Origin: an uncultured Clostridia bacterium
Lineage (GTDB): Bacteria > Bacillota > Clostridia > Christensenellales > CAG-314
Direction of reading: 5' to 3'
DNA: 33,402 nt
Assembly (NCBI GenBank): GCA_947630455.1
Contig: CANRHP010000015.1
Location: 1-33,402 of the forward strand
Shown: in pieces, positions 7,296 to 14,306 of the stretch
Position numbering within the stretch: position 1 is the stretch's first letter
How the letters are laid out: each line of letters begins with the position of its first letter
Notes under the pieces: model-generated
Seen by the model: only the letters and a program-made list of their open reading frames with translations
Told to the model about the DNA's origin: nothing
The model's database searches: none
Translations under genes and position numbers: made by a program

Positions 7296-7326
7296 TGTAA
7301 AGCGGAGCTTCGGCTCCATTTTACAT
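7296..7326. terminator. Hairpin with a UUCG tetraloop after the DUF6809 remnant
   Basis: TGTAAA-GC-GGAGC, loop TTCG, GCTCC-AT-TTTACA, then TTTAT. The stem has a two-base internal mismatch. The very stable C(UUCG)G loop and trailing T bases fit an intrinsic terminator that isolates the downstream operon. Confidence 0.65.
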
Positions 7327-7440
7327 TTATAGATACTGCACCCACCTTCTAAACTCCTCGTTTCCGGATTTTTGACAACTGCCCGCACTTTTTTAAATAC
7401 ACACTTGCAAAAAGTCATTATTTTTATTTTGATAAATTAC

Positions 7441-7479
7441 TTGACAATAATCATTACTTTGCACTATAATGTTAGTGCA
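7441..7479 (+). promoter_or_regulatory. Promoter and palindromic operator of the restriction/HEPN/Fic operon
   Basis: TTGACA (7441-7446), 18 bp, TATAAT (7465-7470). A perfect inverted repeat TGCACTA-N6-TAGTGCA (7460-7466 and 7473-7479) covers the -10 box. The position is what one expects of an operator for an autoregulatory antitoxin or controller protein, and the first gene of the operon encodes a Phd-like protein. The promoter is directly visible; the regulator pairing is inference. Confidence 0.75.
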
Positions 7480-7505
7480 GTTATTATGAGGAGGTGCGCC
7501 ATACC

Positions 7506-7700
7506 TTGGGAAACAAAAAGAAAATCTTGCCCGATTATGAATCGGTTACTCCGTTTCTAAAAGGGCAAGCATCAAAAATATTCAAAGATGTTGCTGACAA
7601 GGACAAGGTACTGATTGTCCAAAAGCAAAACAAACCACAAAACGTAATCATTTCATACGAGAGATATAAAAAACTTGTTGATGAAGGAGCGGATATATAA
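7506..7700 (+). CDS. Phd/YefM-like small protein, putative antitoxin or operon regulator
   Basis: Protein of 64 residues from the TTG at 7506. A GTG at 7494 is in frame but overlaps AGGAGG (7489-7494), which is better spaced for 7506. The sequence has the Phd-like layout: an N-terminal region QASKIFKDVADKDKVLIVQKQNK, then a short hydrophobic strand QNVIISYERYKKLVDEG, like the strand-helix element of Phd/YefM antitoxins. Its stop TAA overlaps the ATG of the nuclease-methylase gene (TAATG), so the two are translationally coupled. No Doc-type toxin follows directly; possible partners are the HEPN or Fic proteins later in the operon. Family membership rests on pattern only and is moderately sure. 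Confidence 0.6.
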   Translation: MGNKKKILPDYESVTPFLKGQASKIFKDVADKDKVLIVQKQNKPQNVIISYERYKKLVDEGADI

Positions 7701-9709
7701 TGAAACTCAACGATCTCTTTAAAAATACAAATTATGATGACACTCTTTTCTCTAATGAGAACATAACAACTATTGAAAATGCGATTGTTACAAAAAGAAC
7801 CAAAGAAAAAGACACGCCGTATATTAAGTGTCTCGCGCGCGAAAAAGAAATCAAGCTCACTCCTGAAGAGGCTGTGCGTCAATTATACCTCTACAAATTA
7901 ATTCACGAATACAACTACCCGATCAGTAGAATTGAGGTGGAATTTCCAATTCATTTTGGACGTGAGATAAAACGTGCTGATATTGCCATCATGGACAAGG
8001 ATCGTCCGATGGTGCCCTATATCATTGTTGAGCTCAAAAAGCCCAAGCTCAGCGATGGTAAAGAACAGCTCAAATCTTACTGTAACGCCACCGGTGCGCC
8101 TATTGGTGTTTGGACGAATGGCGAGCAGATTTCCTACTACAATAGAAAAGACCCGAACTATTTTGAGCCGATCACAAATATCCCGAAAGTTACCGAAAAG
8201 CTCAGCGATATTATTAATGAGAAATTCACTTATGAAGATCTGAAAAAGATTGATAGAATCAGTCAGCAAAAGCGTTCTCTCCGCTCCCTTATTCAGGAAA
8301 TGGAAGATGAAGTGCTTGCCAGCGCTGGAGTTGATTCTTTCGAGGAAATTTTCAAGCTGATTTTTGCCAAGCTCTATGATGAACTGATCTGCGAGCGTGA
8401 TTCCAGTGCATATTTGAAGTTCCGCAATTCCGGCGAAACGGATTTCGAGCTGAAAGAAAAAATTCAGGGTCTCTTTGACGATGCAAAGAAAAAGTGGGAA
8501 GGCATTTTTACTGACGAAAGCAAAATCCTGCTTTCCCCCTCTCATCTTGCCGTCTGTGTTGCCACGCTTCAGGATATAAAGCTGTTCAACAATAACCTTG
8601 ATGTAGTAGATGATGCCTTTGAATACCTGATGAGTAAGGCACAAAAGGGCGAAAAGGGTCAGTATTTTACACCACGCTATGTCATTGATATGTGTGTAAA
8701 AATGATGAATCCATCCGTCAATGACAAGATCATCGACACCGCCTGCGGCAGCTCCGGCTTTACCGTTCACAGCATTTTCAAAGTGTGGAAAGATATTCGC
8801 CGTGAAAAAGGACTTCCTGAAGGCGAAGGATTTACGGCGGCACAGCGTATTCCTGAAGAAACAAACTTCGTGCGCGACAACGTGTTTGCCATTGACTTTG
8901 ATGAAAAAACTGTCCGCGTTGCCCGCACATTGAACCTGATCGCCGGTGATGGCCAGACCAACGTTTTACATCTGAACACGCTGGATTATTCCCGTTGGAA
9001 CGAAATCACAAAGCAGGAAGATTGGAACGACACCTATAACGAAGGATTCAAGAAACTGAAAAAACTCCAGCCAAAGGGGAGCAATGATTACAGCCAGTTC
9101 CAGTTTGACCTGGTCATGGCGAATCCTCCATTTGCCGGAGACATTAAAGAAAACACTATTATTTCCCGCTATGAGCTGGGTAAAAACTCTACCGGAAAAT
9201 GGCAGAATAAGGTTGGCAGAGACATTCTCTTTATCGAGCGAAACCTGAACTTCCTGAAACCCGGCGGACGTATGGCTATCGTTCTTCCGCAGGGACGCTT
9301 TAATAACAGCAGTGATAAGGCTATCCGTGAATATATCGCAGAACGCTGCCGCATTCTCGCCGTTGTCGGTTTGCACGGAAATGTATTCAAACCGCATACC
9401 GGAACAAAAACCTCGGTTCTGTTCGTTCAGAAGTGGGACGACGAACTGTGTCCGAAGAAGGAAGACTACCCAATCTTCTTTGCGACGATGCAAAAGCCCA
9501 GCAAGGATAACTCCGGTGACAAGATTTATCTGGTTGATCCTGAAACAGGGCTGCCCGCGTTGGATAAACACAATCACTTGATTGTTGATCACGACCTGTT
9601 CCAGCTTTCATATATGAAGCAGGACGGAACAGAAACTTTGCTTAAACCAGGCATAGCGGAGGCTTTTGCTGAGTTTGCAAAGAAAGAAGGTTTAAGTTTT
9701 TTTCGATAA
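7700..9709 (+). CDS. Fused PD-(D/E)XK nuclease and N6-adenine DNA methyltransferase (Type IIB/IIG-like)
   Basis: Protein of 669 residues. Residues about 30-160 match the HsdR N-terminal nuclease domain: REIKRADIAI (Asp94), IVELKKP (Glu111, Lys113) and GKEQLKSY (Gln123, Tyr127) give the PD-(D/E)XK plus QxxxY pattern. A helical linker of about 120 residues follows. Residues 300-600 form an HsdM-type methylase: GQYFTP at 320-325, SAM motif I DTACGSSGF at 346-354, and catalytic motif IV NPPF at 475-478, indicating N6-adenine methylation. There is no DEAD-box translocase domain and no HsdR gene in the window. With the adjacent HsdS this resembles BcgI-type enzymes, where one RM subunit cuts and methylates under direction of a separate S subunit. 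The ATG has GAAGGAG ten bases upstream and overlaps the preceding stop. It ends at a seven-T tract (see 9697-9703). Confidence 0.85.
   Translation: MKLNDLFKNTNYDDTLFSNENITTIENAIVTKRTKEKDTPYIKCLAREKEIKLTPEEAVRQLYLYKLIHEYNYPISRIEVEFPIHFGREIKRADIAIMDKDRPMVPYIIVELKKPKLSDGKEQLKSYCNATGAPIGVWTNGEQISYYNRKDPNYFEPITNIPKVTEKLSDIINEKFTYEDLKKIDRISQQKRSLRSLIQEMEDEVLASAGVDSFEEIFKLIFAKLYDELICERDSSAYLKFRNSGETDFELKEKIQGLFDDAKKKWEGIFTDESKILLSPSHLAVCVATLQDIKLFNNNLDVVDDAFEYLMSKAQKGEKGQYFTPRYVIDMCVKMMNPSVNDKIIDTACGSSGFTVHSIFKVWKDIRREKGLPEGEGFTAAQRIPEETNFVRDNVFAIDFDEKTVRVARTLNLIAGDGQTNVLHLNTLDYSRWNEITKQEDWNDTYNEGFKKLKKLQPKGSNDYSQFQFDLVMANPPFAGDIKENTIISRYELGKNSTGKWQNKVGRDILFIERNLNFLKPGGRMAIVLPQGRFNNSSDKAIREYIAERCRILAVVGLHGNVFKPHTGTKTSVLFVQKWDDELCPKKEDYPIFFATMQKPSKDNSGDKIYLVDPETGLPALDKHNHLIVDHDLFQLSYMKQDGTETLLKPGIAEAFAEFAKKEGLSFFR
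9697..9703 (+). other. T_TTT_TTT slippery heptamer at the end of the methylase gene
   Basis: In the methylase frame the codons are AGT TTT TTT CGA TAA, so the run is a perfect X_XXY_YYZ slippery site. A -1 shift here, or a one-base change in the T run, would continue as SISPSVEPFNEAKYKALMDG into HsdS with no stop until 11134. The product would be one chain of about 1145 residues. Whether slippage occurs is not known. Confidence 0.5.
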
Positions 9710-9753
9710 GCCCATCCGTTGAACCTTTCAATGAAGCCAAATATAAGGCTTTG

Positions 9754-11136
9754 ATGGATGGGCTGGAATGCAGCGAGATATATAAATCGTCACTAAACAA
9801 TGATTTCAGAATTGACTCAGAATATCATAAAAAGCGTTATCTTCGTGAAGACTTGTATGTAAAAAAGTTTGTTACCATTTCGATCGGGGATGTTGCCACT
9901 GTTTCAGATGGTCAGCATGGATATCATGAAGAAGATTCTTCTTCTCCAATTCACATGCTTACTGCGAAGAATGCCAAAAATTGGTTTGCCAATCTTGATG
10001 ACGCTATACGCATTGCAAAATGGGTTGATGACAATAACAAAAGATCGTCGTTAGCAGTTGATGATATTATTCTTTCGACCAGAGGTACAGTAGGAAAATG
10101 TGCATTAGTAAAAAGCGATGTTCTTCCTGCCAATCTTGATCAAGATGTTGCGCGCATTTCCTTCATGGACACACGAATTATCTCTGGATTTGCGCTATGT
10201 TTCCTTAATTCCAAGTTTGGACAGGATTGGATGATTCGAAACCAAACGGGAATGGTGCAGCAAGGTTTACCTTTAGATAAAATACGCCAAATGCCAATCC
10301 CGCAAATGACAGTGCTTTTTCAAAAAGAAATATCCAAAGTAGTCGAAACTGCTTTTATGAGAAAAACAAACGCTGAACAGACGTACAAAGAGGCTAATAC
10401 AATACTATCCAATGCTATTGGCTTTAGTTCGACGCAGGCATCGACTCTCTCGATCAAAAAGTTGTCTCAAAGCTTCTTGCTTTCAGACCGCCTTGATGCG
10501 GAATACTATCAACCGAAATACGAGACAATTGCACAGAAACTCAACACAAGAGAGACAGTGTTATCATTGTGCAATCTGTATGACAAAAACTTTACCCCTA
10601 ATGAAAAGCAAACATATCAATACATTGAGCTTGCTGATGTTGGGCAATCAGGAGATATTTCTGATGTAGATATTCAGTATGGTATTGATTTGCCCACAAG
10701 AGCCCGTCGTATAGTAAAAACAGGACAAGTCATCATTTCTTCTGTTGAGGGCTCATTGCAAAGTTGTGCTCTGATTAACGATGAATATGACGGTGCGTTG
10801 TGCTCAACAGGATTCTATGTGCTTGATTCTGACAATATAAACTCTGAAACATTGCTTGTCCTTTTTAAATCTGAACCAATACAGGCTTTGATGAAGCAAC
10901 GTTGCTCAGGAACAATTCTTACTGCCATCAGCAAGGACGAACTTCTTTCTATGCCGCTGCCGATGATTGATGAGAATATTCAAAAAGAGATCACCGCCAA
11001 GGTTCAGGAATCCTTTGCACTTCGCAAGCAGTCAAAACAGATTCTTGAATATGCAAAGCAAGCAGTAGAAATGGCCATCGAACAAGGCGAAGATGTAGCG
11101 CTTGAATGGCTAAAATCAAAGGAAGGTGACATGTAA
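9754..11136 (+). CDS. Restriction-modification specificity subunit (HsdS)
   Basis: Subunit that reads the DNA target for the adjacent nuclease-methylase. It has 460 residues in two similar halves, each a target-recognition domain followed by a helical spacer. The first recognition domain carries LAVDDIILSTRGTVGKCALV, and its end is marked by GLPLDKIRQMPIPQM. The second half restarts at LSDRLDAEYYQPKYE, has VKTGQVIISSVEGS, and ends ISKDELLSMPLPMIDENIQKEI with a C-terminal helix. The FRIDSEYHKKRYL and DRLDAEYYQPKYE pair is the usual internal repeat. The ATG at 9754 has TAAGG five bases upstream, a weak site; TTG at 9751 is also possible. The frame is open back to 9673 and reads plausibly as protein, which suggests translation may enter from the methylase by frameshift. 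Its TAA overlaps the next ATG. Confidence 0.85.
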   Translation: MDGLECSEIYKSSLNNDFRIDSEYHKKRYLREDLYVKKFVTISIGDVATVSDGQHGYHEEDSSSPIHMLTAKNAKNWFANLDDAIRIAKWVDDNNKRSSLAVDDIILSTRGTVGKCALVKSDVLPANLDQDVARISFMDTRIISGFALCFLNSKFGQDWMIRNQTGMVQQGLPLDKIRQMPIPQMTVLFQKEISKVVETAFMRKTNAEQTYKEANTILSNAIGFSSTQASTLSIKKLSQSFLLSDRLDAEYYQPKYETIAQKLNTRETVLSLCNLYDKNFTPNEKQTYQYIELADVGQSGDISDVDIQYGIDLPTRARRIVKTGQVIISSVEGSLQSCALINDEYDGALCSTGFYVLDSDNINSETLLVLFKSEPIQALMKQRCSGTILTAISKDELLSMPLPMIDENIQKEITAKVQESFALRKQSKQILEYAKQAVEMAIEQGEDVALEWLKSKEGDM

Positions 11137-11909
11137 TGCCAAGTTATAAAGATTGGATAAGAAAAATTGATATTGAAATAGATTATTTTTCTGCTTTCGT
11201 TAGAGCTTGGATTGCATTTAATTCATGGTATCGTAGTGAATATTCGGATAGAACGGATCGTGAAATTGTTGAAAAATTGAAAACTCAAAACAATCATTTC
11301 AAGGGATATATTGAAACGCTTTTGGATCAGAATAATAATACAGATGAGTCCATGGAGTTTAAAACGAACCTTGACAAGCTTCAAAACGCTCTTGTATCTG
11401 CTGCCATTGTAACTCAAGAACGTAGTGGAGTTAATCAACAGATTCTCTTCTCTCAGATTGCTATAAACAACCCTAAAAACACAATCGAAGAAGACTATCG
11501 ACACACTCACTATTCCATAAAACGTACTAACGAAAAGACAACAACTGTAATACACAAAAAAAGAGAGCCTTCAATTGAGTATTTCAAGTTTGAGCAAAAC
11601 ACTTATGATATAATGCAAATAGAAGTTCATCCCGATTTTCTAAGACTTGGTACTGAACAGAAAGGACAATGTTTAGCGTTTTATAAAGAGGTATGCCCAT
11701 ACATAACAGAAAGCGTATTAACCAAGGATCGTGATAATAAAATAGTCTTTATTTCGGAGAGAGCAAAAGTCAGCAGGGGTTTAATTGAGGTTTTGTATCT
11801 ATTACGATGCTCTCTTATGCACGGAGAAGTATTTCCCGATAAAAATTCTAATGAAGTATATAAACATGCCTATTATATACTTGCTGCTGTACTGAAAAAG
11901 TTCCTATAA
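11136..11909 (+). CDS. HEPN-domain protein, putative RNase effector
   Basis: Protein of 257 residues, strongly AT-rich in codon use, with no signal peptide. The N-terminal helix DYFSAFVRAWIAFNSWYRSEYS matches the first helix of many HEPN proteins. Near the C-terminus YLLRCSLMHGEVFP contains an RX4H motif (Arg224, His229), the catalytic signature of HEPN ribonucleases, followed by the final helix. The middle third (about 100-200) is unrecognised. The start overlaps the HsdS stop as TAATG, with AAGGAAGGTG upstream, so it is translationally tied to the restriction genes. HEPN RNases act as toxins in toxin-antitoxin systems and as effectors in several defence systems. That this one cleaves RNA when restriction fails is inference, and a structural role in the complex is also possible. 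Confidence 0.72.
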   Translation: MPSYKDWIRKIDIEIDYFSAFVRAWIAFNSWYRSEYSDRTDREIVEKLKTQNNHFKGYIETLLDQNNNTDESMEFKTNLDKLQNALVSAAIVTQERSGVNQQILFSQIAINNPKNTIEEDYRHTHYSIKRTNEKTTTVIHKKREPSIEYFKFEQNTYDIMQIEVHPDFLRLGTEQKGQCLAFYKEVCPYITESVLTKDRDNKIVFISERAKVSRGLIEVLYLLRCSLMHGEVFPDKNSNEVYKHAYYILAAVLKKFL

Positions 11910-11925
11910 ATCCAAGGAGGGCTCT

Positions 11926-13092
11926 ATGAAAATAGATGATAAACAATCAAAAAAAGATATAGCAAACAAAGATCCCTTTGAAGAGTACCAGCGGGAATCC
12001 GATCCGTCGAAGCGTGAGCGAAGCTATGCCTGGCATACTGCGATCGGACTTCAAGCGGTGGACGGACTGGAAACGTCCGACTATTTGAAAGAGACCGCCG
12101 TCAAGAACATCGAGGGCGAGATCACGCTCGGCGAAGCGCAGGCGCTGATCGAGTCATACTACAAGACTGACCGCAAAAAAGAAGAACCACGCACTGAGGA
12201 AGCAGACAAGGTTTCGTCGCGCATTACCGGAATTATTGCCGAAAAAGGATTCACTTTCTCCGTGGCGCAGTATCTCTCAATCCATCATCGACTGTTCGAC
12301 GGTATTTATAGGCACGCCGGAACGATTCGTGCTTACAACATCACAAAAAAGGAATGGGTGCTCGACGGCGATACAGCAACGTACGGCGGCGCAGCCGAGT
12401 TGCGTGCAACGCTTGAATATGATATTTCGCAGGAGAAAGCGTTTGATTATTCCGGCCTTTCAATGGATGCGGTTATCCGTCATTTGGCACGCTTTATTTC
12501 TCGCCTTTGGCAAATTCACGTTTTCAGCGAAGGCAACACGCGCACGACAGCGGTATTCTTCATCAAATATATGCAATCGCTTGGCTTTAACGTGACCAAT
12601 GATATTTTTGCGAAAAACGCCTGGTATTTCCGCAACGCGATGGTGCGCGCCAACTACAACAACCTGCAAAAAGGCGTTCACGAAACGACGGAATACCTTG
12701 AACTGTTTTTGAGAAATCTTCTGCTTGGTGAGAACAATCCTTTGCAAAATAGGGCACTGCACATCAGCGGCGTGCTTAAACAGGACTCTGAATCCGCTAA
12801 ACAGGACTTTGAGACTGTTAACCGGGATTCTGTCGAGATTAAACAGGACTTTGACAAGTTGATAAGCGCAGGAATCTCGGTGCGTTCGACAAATAATATC
12901 ATAAAACTCATTCAAAAGTTCGGTTATGATATTTCATTTGGCAGAATGGATATCGCAAGAGAGCTTGAAATCACCAAATCCCCCGCTTCGGAAATACTGA
13001 ACAAACTTCTATCAATCAAAGCGATTGTTTCCGTGACTGGCGCGGGAAAAGGAAAGTACAAGTTTAATCAAGACTTTTTCACAAACAACTGA
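11926..13092 (+). CDS. Fic-family protein with N-terminal inhibitory-like helix and C-terminal winged-helix-like domain
   Basis: Fic proteins transfer AMP or other phosphate-containing groups onto target proteins. This one has 388 residues. Residues 50-80 hold NIEGEITLGEA, resembling the inhibitory-helix region (E63-G64), although the usual Ser/Thr four residues before the Glu is Val. The Fic core spans about 90-265, with the catalytic motif HVFSEGNTRTT at 198-208: His198, Phe200, Glu202, Gly203, Asn204 and Arg206 are present, but the second Arg that contacts ATP phosphate is Ala209. Residues 285-310 contain KQD-type short repeats, and 330-380 look like a winged helix (DIARELEITKSPASEILNKL), suggesting DNA binding. 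The RBS AAGGAGG is six bases before ATG, 16 bases after the HEPN gene. It may belong to the operon or be an attached stand-alone regulator. Confidence 0.88.
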   Translation: MKIDDKQSKKDIANKDPFEEYQRESDPSKRERSYAWHTAIGLQAVDGLETSDYLKETAVKNIEGEITLGEAQALIESYYKTDRKKEEPRTEEADKVSSRITGIIAEKGFTFSVAQYLSIHHRLFDGIYRHAGTIRAYNITKKEWVLDGDTATYGGAAELRATLEYDISQEKAFDYSGLSMDAVIRHLARFISRLWQIHVFSEGNTRTTAVFFIKYMQSLGFNVTNDIFAKNAWYFRNAMVRANYNNLQKGVHETTEYLELFLRNLLLGENNPLQNRALHISGVLKQDSESAKQDFETVNRDSVEIKQDFDKLISAGISVRSTNNIIKLIQKFGYDISFGRMDIARELEITKSPASEILNKLLSIKAIVSVTGAGKGKYKFNQDFFTNN

Positions 13093-13119
13093 ATACAAAA
13101 TGTAAAAAGGAGAATAGCC

Positions 13120-13868
13120 ATGGCAAAGAGTATTGAACCAAAACTTAGAAAAATAGGCGATTATCTAAAATTAGAAGAGTCGACCGTTTTCACCATACCC
13201 GAATATCAGTGCGCTTATTCTTGGAAAATATCAAACTGCGATAAATTGTGGCAGGATATATTGATTTTGTGAAAACCGGAAGCAAAGACAGATATTTCTT
13301 TGGGACAATTATAATCTACTGTCAAGATACTGACAACGCGCTCGGTCTTATAGACGGTCAACAGCGGACAACGACTTTTTTGTTGCTGCTAAAAGCTTTA
13401 CTTGTAAGAATCAACACTATCCTCAACACCGCTGTATATGACGACGAATCGGCATCTCTAATCCTGGGGTTGCGTGCTCGTAGAAGAAAGATTATGGAAA
13501 TTCTGTACAAAGCGGAAGCGGAAGATATTTCTGACAAACCCGATAGAGTAAAAGACGCTTTGATTTGCCATAGAGACACTCTTTTAGAAAATCATTCAAT
13601 AAACGAAAGATACAAAAATGAACTTGCTAATATTCTGCAAACAACTGACTATGAGGGTGCAGAAGCAAATTCATATAAAATCAAGTATAAATAAAAAGAT
13701 AACCGCTATACAAACTATTTTTGCAATTATAAGTTCTTCTATGGAAAGATAAGCGAATTATCTGAATTGCAGTTGAATACTATCGCAAAAACTATTACAG
13801 ATAACTGTGAAGTGATTGAAATAAAGAGTTGGGATGTTGAGCAAGTAATAAAAATGTTTAACAGATAG
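13120..13868 (+). pseudogene. DUF262 (GmrSD-like) gene, frameshifted, nonsense-broken and truncated
   Basis: AAAGGAG precedes ATG 13120. The first 47 codons read IGDYLKLEESTVFTIPEYQ and WKISNCDKLWQDI, typical of the DUF262 N-terminus. Near 13257 an extra AT (or one lost base) shifts the frame: the original frame stops at TGA 13270, while the next frame continues DFVKTGSKDRYFFGTI and then the DUF262 hallmark LGLIDGQQRTTT. That frame meets TAA at 13692-13694 and then continues as KDNRYTNYFCNYKFFYGKIS to TAG 13866-13868, ending at a KMFNR motif after which family members normally run on for hundreds of residues. So it has at least three lesions. Intact relatives (GmrSD type) are Type IV-like restriction enzymes acting on modified DNA. 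Confidence 0.85.
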
Positions 13869-13946
13869 ATTACAAAGGGAAATAACCAAATTTGCATTTG
13901 ATTACTTTCGAGTAGTAGATTTTTTGCAATAAAATCGATATAAAAA

Positions 13947-14306
13947 ATGAATGATACAATTTTTGACAGCATCAAGCACATTGACGAAAATGGCATATAG
14001 TATTGGCTTGCCCGGGAGCTGCAACTGGTGTTGCAAAATGCCAAGTGGGAAAACTTCCACAAGGTAATCAAAACAGCCATGATTGCATGCAAAATAAGCC
14101 AACACGAAGTATCAAACCATTTTGCCGAGGTCAGGAAAATGGTAGAAATCGGCAGCGGAGCAAAAAGAAATCAGACCGACTACAAACTTACGCGCTATGC
14201 CTGCTATCTCATTGTGATGAACGGAGATCCTCGCAAAGAGGTGATTGCGCAAGGGCAAACTTACTTTGCAGTCAAGACCAGGCAGCAGGAGCTTGCCGAA
14301 CAGTAT
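13947..14306 (+). pseudogene. dinD: dinD (DNA-damage-inducible protein D) N-terminal fragment with nonsense codon
   Basis: ATG 13947 opens with NDTIFDSIKHIDENGI, then TAG at 13998-14000, then YWLARELQ and AKWENFHKVIKTAMIAC in the same frame. This is the DinD N-terminus, with a stop where relatives have a codon before the Tyr/Trp-Ala-Arg motif. Further DinD signatures follow: EVSNHFAEVRKMVEIGSG, LTRYACYLIVMNGDP and QTYFAVKTRQQELAEQY. About there the similarity ends and integrase sequence begins without a frame break. DinD is a nucleic-acid-associated protein of the damage response, often carried on islands. The piece cannot make DinD; part of it is translated, if at all, as the leader of the chimera at 14028. 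Confidence 0.8.

Noticed and set aside
7898-8770. Minus-strand open frame of 290 codons opposite the nuclease-methylase
   Set aside because: A shadow of the methylase gene; the translation shows no domain and no promoter was seen.
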